A program made the position numbers and the translations under genes. The notes below the pieces were generated by a model. It saw only the letters and a list, made by a program, of their open reading frames with translations. It had not been told where the DNA came from and searched no databases. From Melioribacteraceae bacterium (lineage in GTDB: Bacteria > Bacteroidota > Ignavibacteria > Ignavibacteriales > Melioribacteraceae), in the NCBI GenBank assembly GCA_021739765.1, contig JAIPBD010000015.1, positions 1 to 64,000 of the forward strand: a DNA stretch of 64,000 nucleotides, in the 5' to 3' direction. This document shows, in pieces, positions 42,889 to 51,086 of this stretch; within the stretch, counting starts at the first letter, position 1; every line of letters starts with the position of its first letter.

Positions 42889-43729
42889 ATGAAAATAGGC
42901 GTTACTTCAGTAACCGGTCAATTGGGAAATTCGATTGTACGGCAGCTGTTAAAGACGGTTGACCCAAAATCGATAATTGGATTCGCGAGAACCCCGTCTA
43001 AAGCTCAGGATCTTGGATTTGAAGTCTTTCCCGGGGATTATAACAATAAGCAGCACTTCCTGGCGAACTTGTCCGGTGTTGATGCTTTGTTGTTAGTTTC
43101 CGGAATGGATGCCCCCGGAAAAAAGAGTTAATCAGCATCTAAATGTAATCGAAGCCGCGTATGAATCCGGAGTTCGGAAAATTGTTTACACTTCAATAGT
43201 TGGCGAAACGGAAGGAATGGCTTTTTCCCCGGTTGTAATCAGTAATCGCCAAACTGAGGAGATTGTTAAATCAATCGGAATGGAATGGGCAATCGGGCGG
43301 AACGGACTTTATATTGAACCGGATGTTGAATATATCGAAAATTATAAAGCACTTGGAAAAGTTACCAATTGCGCCGGCAACGGAAAGTGTGGTTACACTA
43401 CAAGGGATGAGTTGGCGTTTGCGTATTCAAAATTGCTGACGGAAAATGAACATAACGGCAATGTTTATAACCTTCTTGGCGAAACGATCACCCAATATGA
43501 ATTGACCGAGTTATTAAATAAAAAGTTCAATCTGAATTTGATTTATGATCCGATTTCGATTGATGAATACAAAAAAGATCGAAAAGCTGAACTAGGTGAG
43601 TTTATGGGAAATATCATTGCCGGAATTTATGAAGGTATCAGCAAAGGGTTTTTTGATAAAACCTCAGATTTTAGTAAAGCTGCGGGGAGAGAACATATCG
43701 GTTGGAGTGAATATTTTAGCAAAGAATAA
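42889..43729 (+). pseudogene. NmrA-like NAD(P)-binding protein, frameshifted at a C5 run
   Basis: The first part (MKIGVTSVTGQLGNSIVRQLL...VDALLLVSGMDAP) starts at ATG 42889 and hits a TAA shortly after position 43120. The rest (EKRVNQHLNVIEAAYESGVRKIVYTSIVG...) is in the next frame up to 43729. Removal of one C from the run at 43112-43116 gives SGMDAPEKRVNQHLNVIEAA, a normal NmrA/quinone-reductase-like protein of about 280 residues. The family reduces quinones or senses NADP. Either a recent mutation or a sequencing error explains it. A LysE gene follows after 11 bp. Confidence 0.8.
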
Positions 43730-43740
43730 TCAATTTTAGC

Positions 43741-44358
43741 GTGTTATATTATTTGTCATCCGCTTTAATTCTTGGCCTTGCGGCGGGCTTCGGCCCGGGT
43801 CCGTTAACGGCACTTATAATCTCAGAATCGTTAAAGTTCGATTTTCGTGCCGGATTAAAAGTTGCCCTTGCGCCGTTGTTAACCGATCTGCCGATTATAC
43901 TGATTTCATTCTATTTTTTGAATGAATTCAAAGATTCCAATTTATTTCTTGGAATAATTTCCCTCGTTGGCGGAATCTTTGTTTTGTATATCGGCTATTC
44001 AACATTTAAAACGAAATCTATTTCTCTATCTGATAAGCCGGAAATCCCTCGTTCGATGTTAAAAGGAGTTCTCGTAAATGTTTTAAGTCCACACCCTTAT
44101 CTTTTTTGGTTTAGTATTGGCGGACCAATTTTTATAAAAGGAATGCAAGAAAATATATTAGGCGGGATTCTGTTTATTTCACTCTTTTATTTTTTGTTGA
44201 TTGGTGCTAAAATTACCATTGCTCTAATCGCGGTAAAATCAAAAAGATATTTGCATGGCAAGGCTTACTTCATTACGATGAAAGTTCTCGCAATTTTACT
44301 CTTCGTTTTCGGATTATATTTAATCAAAGATGGATTAACTCTTGCGGGATGGGGCTAA
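43741..44358 (+). CDS. LysE family transporter
   Basis: A 205-residue protein with five or six membrane helices and a GTG start. LILGLAAGFGPGPLTALIISESLKFDFRAGL is the LysE/RhtB signature (GPGP), and LLTDLPIILI follows. These proteins export amino acids or related compounds. The substrate cannot be predicted. It begins 11 bp after the broken NmrA-like gene, so it was probably co-transcribed with it. Confidence 0.88.
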   Translation: MLYYLSSALILGLAAGFGPGPLTALIISESLKFDFRAGLKVALAPLLTDLPIILISFYFLNEFKDSNLFLGIISLVGGIFVLYIGYSTFKTKSISLSDKPEIPRSMLKGVLVNVLSPHPYLFWFSIGGPIFIKGMQENILGGILFISLFYFLLIGAKITIALIAVKSKRYLHGKAYFITMKVLAILLFVFGLYLIKDGLTLAGWG

Positions 44359-44445
44359 ATTATTGTCCGTTGGAATTACGCGACGAACTTTATTATCTTC
44401 AAATTATGACAAATAAAATCGTAGGATTGAGAATCGGAGGTCAAA

Positions 44446-45699
44446 TTGACTAAATTTTTACGAACAGTCATTTTCTTTTTTATATCCTTCAGTCTTTACG
44501 CGCAACATACCGAATGTGACGGTAAAAGATATATTGAAAGAGTTTTCTCCGGAACGGTAAAAACCGCAGATGTAAAATATGGTGAGGCGACTTCCATTGC
44601 CGGCAATTTTAAAGAATTGCGAATGGACATCTATGAACCGGAAAATGATAGTATCGATGATAGGCCCGTTATTGTGCTGGCGCATGGTGGAAGTTTTATT
44701 CAGGGAGAAAGGAGTCAACTGGAAGAGCTTTGTATAGATTTTGCACGAAGAGGATATGTAACCGCAACGATCACTTACCGATTGTTTGATAAAAGCTTGT
44801 TTACGCTTGATTCTCTCGGAATCCAGGAAGAAGGCATAATGGCGATAATGGATATGAAAGCCGCCGTAAGATATTTTCGTGAAGATGCGGCAACCAATAA
44901 TCTGTACAAAATTGATCCAAATCTGATTTTTGCCGGAGGCGCCTCAGCCGGAGCAATTATGGCCGCAAACGCGGGTTTGATGGATTCAACAGATACAATT
45001 CCTCAGTTCTTATCAGATCTGATAAACAAACACGGCGGATGGGATGGAAATTCAAGTTCAAATCTTGAATACAGTTCGCATATTTCCGGAATTCTAAATT
45101 ACTCCGGAGCCGTATTTCGTAAAAGTGTGATTGATGCGGACGACGCACCGATTTATAGCGCACACGATGATAATGATCCCATTGTGCCTTACGGAACCAA
45201 AGCGCAAGAGGTTCAAAACAGCGGAATAAAAGTCTTTCTCGAAGGAAGCGGTTCAATCAAAACAAAAAGCGATGAAGTGGGGCTGAAGAATCAGCTTTTT
45301 ACAATTCCAAACAGTACCGGTCACGTAAGTTTTTTCGAAGAAAACATTTTGCTGTATGGCGATACGGTTGTTGCCCAATCTTCAAAGTTTCTTCACGATC
45401 TGTTTTGTACTTCGCCAACCGGTATCAGATCTAAGGATGAAACATCGGTACAACCAACGTTTTCGATTTACCCTAATCCTGCCCAAACGAATGTTAATTT
45501 TGTACTCCCATCTCATAACGAAGATTATAACATCGCAATTTATAATGTACTCGGTGAGAGAGTTTTTTATAAATCAAACGTAAAAAGTCAAATTAAAATT
45601 AACACCGTGAACTTATCAACTGGAATTTACTTTGCCAGAATCGGGAGTATTAATTCGGGAGTTAAACCTGTTACAAAAAAATTAATAATCAGAAAGTAG
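44446..45699 (+). CDS. Secreted alpha/beta-hydrolase (esterase-like) with T9SS sorting domain
   Basis: A 417-residue protein with a TTG start, preceded by GGAGG. The signal peptide is TVIFFFISFSLYAQ. The hydrolase has the oxyanion-hole segment VLAHGGSFIQGERS, nucleophile S167 in GGASAG, and a possible catalytic His in NSTGHVSFFEE near residue 305. The last 80 residues start FSIYPNPAQTNVNF and form the C-terminal T9SS sorting domain, here with YPNPAQ instead of YPNPFNP. It would cleave esters or polyhydroxyalkanoates outside the cell. The substrate is not clear. Confidence 0.85.
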   Translation: MTKFLRTVIFFFISFSLYAQHTECDGKRYIERVFSGTVKTADVKYGEATSIAGNFKELRMDIYEPENDSIDDRPVIVLAHGGSFIQGERSQLEELCIDFARRGYVTATITYRLFDKSLFTLDSLGIQEEGIMAIMDMKAAVRYFREDAATNNLYKIDPNLIFAGGASAGAIMAANAGLMDSTDTIPQFLSDLINKHGGWDGNSSSNLEYSSHISGILNYSGAVFRKSVIDADDAPIYSAHDDNDPIVPYGTKAQEVQNSGIKVFLEGSGSIKTKSDEVGLKNQLFTIPNSTGHVSFFEENILLYGDTVVAQSSKFLHDLFCTSPTGIRSKDETSVQPTFSIYPNPAQTNVNFVLPSHNEDYNIAIYNVLGERVFYKSNVKSQIKINTVNLSTGIYFARIGSINSGVKPVTKKLIIRK

Positions 45700-45789
45700 A
45701 ACATCGCGATAAGAATTTGCCGGGATTTGCATTCAATAAAAGGAAAACGAATTTATTATTATTTTAATACTTAACAAGTTGGAAAATTT

Positions 45790-46083
45790 ATGAAAAACCA
45801 CAAAACGCTTTTCATTTTTGTTTTATTACTTTTTCCTCTGATTTTGAGCAGTTGTATGCCCGGAGGAGGCTCCTCAACCACTGATGATCCCGCAGGATTT
45901 TTTATGGGAATCTGGCACGGATGGATTGCCCCCTTCTCTTTAGTGGCTGGATTTTTTGACCACAACATTAGAATTTATGAAGTATACAACCACGGTTGGT
46001 CTTATGATTTGGGATTCTATATCGCAATCCTCGGTGGATTTGGCGGATTCTCATTCTTCAGGAAGAAGAAGGATGACAGATAA
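45790..46083 (+). CDS. Small lipoprotein with membrane segments
   Basis: A 97-residue protein with a lipoprotein signal (LFIFVLLLFPLILSSC), GGGSSTTDDPAGFF, then two hydrophobic parts (GIWHGWIAPFSLVAGFF and GFYIAILGGFGGFSFF). This WHG...SL..G...IYE.YN.GW.YD.GF arrangement is found in small conserved membrane proteins of unknown function. It ends in the basic stretch RKKKDDR. A zinc-ribbon gene starts 23 bp later. Confidence 0.7.
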   Translation: MKNHKTLFIFVLLLFPLILSSCMPGGGSSTTDDPAGFFMGIWHGWIAPFSLVAGFFDHNIRIYEVYNHGWSYDLGFYIAILGGFGGFSFFRKKKDDR

Positions 46084-46106
46084 ATTAACTTTCAAAAGGA
46101 GCCAAA

Positions 46107-46286
46107 ATGGTTGAGTTAAAGAAAAAAGAAGATGTTTCCCCGGTATGCCCGCATTGTAACACAGATATTCGCGAAGTTTGGTTTAATGAATTACGAACGG
46201 ATTTTGGCAGACGGTATATTTACTTTTGTTCGAAATGCAAAAAGGTGCTGGGAGTAACTCATCGAAAAGGTTTTTGGATGGGGTAA
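46107..46286 (+). CDS. Small zinc-ribbon protein
   Basis: A 59-residue protein starting at ATG 46107, with AAAGGAG 5 nt before it. Two C-x2-C pairs, C14-P-H-C17 and C41-S-K-C44, are separated by 23 residues and form a single zinc ribbon. The rest (RTDFGRRYIYF, THRKGFWMG) resembles other small ribbon proteins. It may bind nucleic acid or protein; the exact role is unknown. The close position after the lipoprotein gene suggests one operon. Confidence 0.75.
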   Translation: MVELKKKEDVSPVCPHCNTDIREVWFNELRTDFGRRYIYFCSKCKKVLGVTHRKGFWMG

Positions 46287-46364
46287 AAAAATATACATTT
46301 CGTCCGGTTTGATTAATGATTTTATTCAGACTATTTTCAATCCCCAAATTAATCAGGTATTGTT

Positions 46365-46787
46365 TTGAAAAAAGCTCTTTTGGTAATATTCTTTTTTGCG
46401 GTTATCGTCGGTTGCTCAAGCTCCTCTACTTTTAGTGACAGCGCAAAAGTTTTACAGGTTGATAGCCCGTCAACATTTCATAAGCCGGTTTCAATGCGAG
46501 TTGCCTGGTATCCTTATGAAAACAAAAAACTTATCGAAACCGGAACAGACACTTACGAGCTTATCGCGGATTCAACAGGAGGCGGACTTACTCCTGTAAT
46601 CCTTTTGGAAACAAAGGACGGCGGGGAACCAATCAGATTAGATATGAACATCGACAACGAACTACTCGGTAAGCTTCTAAAGCACAGCTTAATGACAGAA
46701 GAACCGATAACTCGTCCGTTTAAAAATTATTTTGAAAATACGAAGTGTTCCACTTGTCATCCTTCCGCAATTGAAATCGATGAATGA
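46365..46787 (+). CDS. Lipoprotein with C-terminal heme-binding CxxCH motif
   Basis: A 140-residue protein with a TTG start and a lipoprotein signal (LLVIFFFAVIVGCSS). The main part has no recognised domain (VSMRVAWYPYENKKLIET and so on). Near the C-terminus, CSTCH (residues ~129-133) matches the covalent heme c motif, with only seven residues after it. Cytochromes usually have a helical domain after the motif, so this may be a short heme-attached protein, a truncated cytochrome or a metal site. A PadR gene follows. Confidence 0.65.
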   Translation: MKKALLVIFFFAVIVGCSSSSTFSDSAKVLQVDSPSTFHKPVSMRVAWYPYENKKLIETGTDTYELIADSTGGGLTPVILLETKDGGEPIRLDMNIDNELLGKLLKHSLMTEEPITRPFKNYFENTKCSTCHPSAIEIDE

Positions 46788-46810
46788 AGTTTAGATTCCG
46801 GAAAAAGAGC

Positions 46811-46842
46811 TTTTACTGTTAGGGTAAATTACTCTATATTTG
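46811..46842 (+). promoter_or_regulatory. Bacteroidota-type promoter candidate for the padR gene
   Basis: TATATTTG (46835-46842) fits the TAnnTTTG element. TTTT at 46811-46814 stands 20 bases upstream at the place of the -33 TTTG element, with one mismatch. The padR start codon is 32 bp downstream. Confidence 0.35.
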
Positions 46843-46874
46843 TAGTAGTCTAAAACAAAAATAATCTGATAAAA

Positions 46875-47456
46875 ATGCTTTCTAAACTCTCCTCCTTGGT
46901 TCTTGGAATTATTTCCGAAAATGAACGCTCTCCTTACGAAATAACTAAACTTGTTAAAGAGATGGAAATTGATAAGTGGTTTCCGATAGGCGATTCTACT
47001 GTTTACGCTACAATTAACAAACTCTCTAAAGAGAAATTGATTGTAGGCGAAAAATTTAAGACCGGTAACTTACCGGAAAAAACTGTTTATAAAATCACAG
47101 AAAAAGGCAGCGAGGAAATGCAAGAATCCATACTCGCATTCCTTGAAGACGTTGATACGGACGCCGGAAAATTTGATTTCGGAATTATTTTGATGAATCA
47201 AATTCGAGGGAAACAAATTCTTCCTCGTTTAAAAACAAAGCTCCAGGTTTTGGAAAGCAAAAGTCATGATATCAAAAAACAGATTATCGGATTTGAACTT
47301 TCGGGGAAAAAAGTTGCCTTCGGAAGTTTGGCTTTGGTTAAACACAGAAGACATTTAATTGAGGCTGAAATTAAAACCATAAAAGAGATGATTCGCGAAC
47401 TTAATATTTCGGGGATGCGCAAGGATTTAACCGCATTCGATTTTCGACTAAATTAA
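46875..47456 (+). CDS. PadR family transcriptional regulator
   Basis: A 193-residue protein. The winged helix is at the N-terminus (LVLGIISENERSPYEITKLV, then STVYATINKLSKEKLIVGE and the wing KTVYKITEKG). The C-terminal half is a helical dimerisation domain of about 100 residues (Vir_act_alpha_C-like). PadR proteins repress stress or efflux genes and often bind phenolics. The target is not clear; neighbouring genes are a heme-type lipoprotein and priA. It converges with priA and overlaps its stop by 4 bp. Confidence 0.88.
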   Translation: MLSKLSSLVLGIISENERSPYEITKLVKEMEIDKWFPIGDSTVYATINKLSKEKLIVGEKFKTGNLPEKTVYKITEKGSEEMQESILAFLEDVDTDAGKFDFGIILMNQIRGKQILPRLKTKLQVLESKSHDIKKQIIGFELSGKKVAFGSLALVKHRRHLIEAEIKTIKEMIRELNISGMRKDLTAFDFRLN

Positions 47457-49918
47457 ATTATACTTCCCGGATCAATATCTATAATTAATCTGACGCTTCG
47501 AAATCGACTTTTAGCGTTAAACTCTATATAACTATCCAATACAGCTTGTCTTAAGATTTTACCCGAAGGATCCGTAGCGCGCGAACTTTTGATCACCAAA
47601 TGAAAACGATAAAATCGTTTAAGTTTCGTTATTACGGCTTCGGTCGGCTCTTTAAATTGTAAATACCTTCCTCTTGATTTTAAGTACTTATGAAAATCCT
47701 TTAGCGCGTTTTGTGCCCGGCTTTCGTTTTCGTCTTTCGTTTCGATCAGACAAAGTTTTGTAAATGGGGGGTAACCGTTTTTTCGGCGGACATCCAACTC
47801 GCTTTCATAAAAACCCCGGTAATCATTATACAAGACTTTTTTAAGTACGAACCGGTCCTCTTTTTGGGTTTGAATCAAAACAAGCCCCTCCTTTTCACTC
47901 CTTCCGGCTCGACCGGCGACTTGGGTTAAAAGTTGAAACGTCCTTTCATCCGCGCGATAATCGGGGATCCATAAAGAAGTTTCGGCTGAGATTACTCCAA
48001 CCAAGGTTACATTAGAAAAATCAAGACCTTTGGAAACCATTTGAGTTCCAACCAAAATATCAATTTCACCTTTGGAAAAATCGTTAAGAGTTTTACTCAA
48101 TCGTCCTTTTCGGTTCATTGTATCGGAGTCAACCCGTTCGATTTTTGCTTCCGGGAAATAAAACGCGAGTTCGTCTTCAACTTTTTGTGTCCCCGTTCCA
48201 AAAAATTTCAAGTTTATCGAACCGCAAATTGTACAAGCTTTTGGAGCCGGTTGAGTAATTCCACAATAATGGCATTTTAGCACATTGTTTTTTATGTGGT
48301 GAACCATCGAAACGGTACAATCCGGACACATAACAATTTCGCCGCAGTCTTCACAGAAAATATTTGTTGCAAATCCTCTTCTGTTCTGAAGTAGAATTAC
48401 TCCTTCCTTTTTATTTAATCGATCGGCAACCATATCGAGAAATGACTTCGCAAAAATCGACTCAAGCCGTTTCTTTTTCTTTTCGATAGTTATGTTGATG
48501 TATTCAATTTTGGGAAGCTTCGCGTTATCCACTCTCTCATTCAGCCTTAGCAATTTGTATTTACCGTTTTCCGCATTTTGCATACTTTCGATCGAAGGAG
48601 TTGCCGAACCCAAAAGAACCGGACACGAAGATATCTGAGCTTTAATTACAGCGGAATCTCTCGCGTGGTATCGGGGTGTAATATCATGCTGCTTATAACT
48701 TTGGTCATGCTCTTCATCAACAATAATAATTCCCGTGTTTTTGAGAGGAGCAAAAAGTGCAGAACGCGGACCAATTACGATTGAATATTTTCCCGACGCG
48801 ATTCCCCGCCAAGAATCATATCGCTCACCGATTGACATTCTGCTATGAAGAACAGCAACTTTATCTCCGAAATTATTGAAGAAACGAGAGGTGATTTGCG
48901 GAGTGAGTGAAATTTCCGGAACGAGAATTAACGCGCTTTTGCCCGCGTCCATTACAAGTTTCACCAATTCGATATAAACTTGAGTTTTCCCGCTGCCAGT
49001 CACTCCGTGTAGCAAAAATGAAGCAAATTCAGAGTTCAAAATATTTTCACTCACAGAATCTATTACGATTTTTTGATCAGATGTAAGTTTGAAGTCGGAT
49101 TTTAGCTCGGAATACTTTTCAACGTATCTACGTTCGATTTCTTTTTCATTTACAGTAAGAATTCCTTTTTTTACAAGTGAAGTTATTGTTGAAGCCGATG
49201 TTTTGGTTTTCGCTAACAATTCGTTTTGAGGAAGTTCTTTTGTTTTAGAAGAGAGCAATTCCAACAAGACAACCACTTGTTTCGGCGCGGATTTTTCTAT
49301 TTCGGGGATAAAGGAATAAGCTTCGTCTAAGGAGATGTTGAGTTTCACGAATTTCTGAGTTTTAATTCCAACTTTTGCGCTTTCGATTGCGCTCACTAAT
49401 TGCACAACTCCGATCTTTTCAAGTGAATTTAAAGCACTGTAAATACTTTTTTTCTTCACCAATTTTTGCAACTGTCCGATTGAAAACAATTCGCGCTGCG
49501 AAAGCTCGTTTAATAATTTTGCTTTAAGGGTGGTTTTCTTCTTCTCCTGATTGAATAATTCCAAAGCCAACTCAGGATCGGATACAATTTTTTTCTTTGA
49601 TTCGACTTCTAATCCGTAAGGAACCGAGTTCTTAAGCGCTTCGCCGACCGAACATAAATAATAATCCGAAATCCACTTGTAAAATTTCAGACTCTCTTCG
49701 TTGAAAATCTGAAATGGATCAAGAATATCCCTTATCGGTTTGATCTTTTCCTTGATGTTTGTGTCCTCAGTTAATCCGACTACAAATCCGGTTAATGTCC
49801 GTTTGCCGAATGGAACAACTACTCTTTGTCCGATACTTATATTTTCCGCTAAAATATCCGGAACGGTATAGGTAAATTCATTCCTAAATGGGAGGGGAAA
49901 GACGACTTGAGCAAACAT
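47453..49918 (-). CDS. priA: Primosomal protein N' (replication restart helicase)
   Basis: An 821-residue superfamily 2 helicase. The N-terminal 3'-DNA-binding domain (VVFPLPFRNEFTYTVPD, GQRVVVPFGKR) is followed by Walker A GVTGSGKTQVYIEL, DEEHDQSYK and GSATPSIES. The zinc-binding Cys cluster comes next (CEDCGEIVMCPDCTVSMV, CHYCG, CTICG), and the second helicase half has GTQMVSKGLDF and QVAGRAGR. It restarts stalled replication forks. Length is usual for PriA. It is divergent from the DUF4920 gene. Confidence 0.95.
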   Translation of the reverse strand: MFAQVVFPLPFRNEFTYTVPDILAENISIGQRVVVPFGKRTLTGFVVGLTEDTNIKEKIKPIRDILDPFQIFNEESLKFYKWISDYYLCSVGEALKNSVPYGLEVESKKKIVSDPELALELFNQEKKKTTLKAKLLNELSQRELFSIGQLQKLVKKKSIYSALNSLEKIGVVQLVSAIESAKVGIKTQKFVKLNISLDEAYSFIPEIEKSAPKQVVVLLELLSSKTKELPQNELLAKTKTSASTITSLVKKGILTVNEKEIERRYVEKYSELKSDFKLTSDQKIVIDSVSENILNSEFASFLLHGVTGSGKTQVYIELVKLVMDAGKSALILVPEISLTPQITSRFFNNFGDKVAVLHSRMSIGERYDSWRGIASGKYSIVIGPRSALFAPLKNTGIIIVDEEHDQSYKQHDITPRYHARDSAVIKAQISSCPVLLGSATPSIESMQNAENGKYKLLRLNERVDNAKLPKIEYINITIEKKKKRLESIFAKSFLDMVADRLNKKEGVILLQNRRGFATNIFCEDCGEIVMCPDCTVSMVHHIKNNVLKCHYCGITQPAPKACTICGSINLKFFGTGTQKVEDELAFYFPEAKIERVDSDTMNRKGRLSKTLNDFSKGEIDILVGTQMVSKGLDFSNVTLVGVISAETSLWIPDYRADERTFQLLTQVAGRAGRSEKEGLVLIQTQKEDRFVLKKVLYNDYRGFYESELDVRRKNGYPPFTKLCLIETKDENESRAQNALKDFHKYLKSRGRYLQFKEPTEAVITKLKRFYRFHLVIKSSRATDPSGKILRQAVLDSYIEFNAKSRFRSVRLIIDIDPGSII

Positions 49919-50009
49919 ATGGATTAATTAGACCTAAATATCATTTGATTAACATGAAGTTAAAATTTATTTTAACATCATAAATATATAAGAAATTAAC
50001 ATGGAGTGA

Positions 50010-50465
50010 ATGATGAAGAAATATTTGTTTAGTTTTATTATTACGGTACTTATTTCAACTGTGCTTTTTGCCGGAGAAGGTAAAAAATTCGGAAAAGAAA
50101 TCTCAACTAAAGAATCAACTCAAATCTCTGAAATCCTAAATCAGCCCGATGAATTTTTAGGCAAAACGGTTTTGATTGAAGGAACTGTTCTAAACGTATG
50201 CAAGATGCGAGGTTGCTGGATGGAAATAGCAAGCGACAAAGAATTTGAGTCGATTGTTGTTAAAGTTGAAGATGGGGAAATAGTTTTTCCGATGGAAGCC
50301 AAAGGAAATAAAGCATCTGTGGAGGGAGTATTTTACGCGGTTGAAGTGGAAGAAGAGAACCACGAACATAAAGAAGGCGAAACTTGCGGTGAAGAGGGCG
50401 AGAGCTGTATTCACAAAACAAAGAAATACTTAATTAAAGGTCTTGGTGCCGAAATCCAAATGTAG
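50010..50465 (+). CDS. DUF4920 protein with metal-binding insert
   Basis: A 151-residue exported protein (signal YLFSFIITVLISTVLFAG; MMKK start, ATG 50010 or 50013). The body is DUF4920 (ISEILNQPDEFLGKTVLIEGTVLNVCKMRGCWMEI, an OB-like fold with a Cys pair). Near residues 115-135 an acidic insert has several His and Cys (ENHEHKEGETCGEEGESC), suggesting a metal site, possibly for copper or zinc. Its function is not known. A terminator follows its stop, and the PepSY-like gene begins right after. Confidence 0.8.
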   Translation: MMKKYLFSFIITVLISTVLFAGEGKKFGKEISTKESTQISEILNQPDEFLGKTVLIEGTVLNVCKMRGCWMEIASDKEFESIVVKVEDGEIVFPMEAKGNKASVEGVFYAVEVEEENHEHKEGETCGEEGESCIHKTKKYLIKGLGAEIQM

Positions 50466-50484
50466 TGTGTTATAATTTTAGGAT

Positions 50485-50521
50485 AAAGCCTTTGCTTATT
50501 AAATTAAGCAGAGGCTTTTTT
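50485..50521 (+). terminator. Strong rho-independent terminator after the DUF4920 gene
   Basis: AAAGCCTTTGCTT (50485-50497) pairs with AAGCAGAGGCTTT (50506-50518), with one G-T wobble over 13 bp, an 8-base loop and a T-run at the end (50516-50521). The PepSY-like start codon at 50529 is only 8 bp further on, so the transcript of that gene would begin inside or read through this hairpin. Confidence 0.85.
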
Positions 50522-50528
50522 ATTAACT

Positions 50529-51086
50529 ATGAAATGGCGAAAACTTAATAAAATTTTGCATCGTGATATCGGTTATGCGCTTGTTGCATTAACTATTATT
50601 TATTCAATTTCCGGGATTGCCGTAAATCATATTAACGATTGGAATCCGAATTATATCATTCGGAAAGACACAATCACATTTACTCCGCACAAAGAATTTA
50701 TCCCAAATAAAGAAAAAGCAATTAATTATCTGGTTTCGCAACTGGATTTAGGTGAAAAAATACGCGAGAGTTTCCGCCCGGATTCAGCAAGCGTACAACT
50801 TTTTCTTGAAGATCAAACAATCGTTGCCAACCTCGTGCAAGGAAGGGCAATCATTGAATCTGTAGAAAGTAGATCAGTTTTTAGAGAAACTAACTTTTTA
50901 CACCTGAACGCACCCAAAAAACTTTGGACTTACATCGCGGATATATTTGCATTCGGGTTGATTGTTTTGGCAATTACAGGATTGTTTATGCTGAAGGGAA
51001 AGCAGGGCTTTGGTGGTCGCGGAAAATGGTTTGTTCTCGGAGGTATATTAATACCAATAATCTTTTTATTACTTTATTTTCAATGA
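50529..51086 (+). CDS. PepSY-associated transmembrane protein
   Basis: A 185-residue protein with an N-terminal membrane helix (residues 12-32: IGYALVALTIIYSISGIAV), a periplasmic domain of about 100 residues and two C-terminal helices (138-158 and 167-185). KILHRDIGYALVALTIIYSISGIAVNHINDWNPNY matches the PepSY-associated TM family. Members are thought to regulate exported proteases or act in iron/metal reduction; the function is open. Its start overlaps no Shine-Dalgarno sequence but follows the terminator hairpin closely. The glycosyltransferase gene overlaps its stop (ATGA). Confidence 0.8.
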   Translation: MKWRKLNKILHRDIGYALVALTIIYSISGIAVNHINDWNPNYIIRKDTITFTPHKEFIPNKEKAINYLVSQLDLGEKIRESFRPDSASVQLFLEDQTIVANLVQGRAIIESVESRSVFRETNFLHLNAPKKLWTYIADIFAFGLIVLAITGLFMLKGKQGFGGRGKWFVLGGILIPIIFLLLYFQ

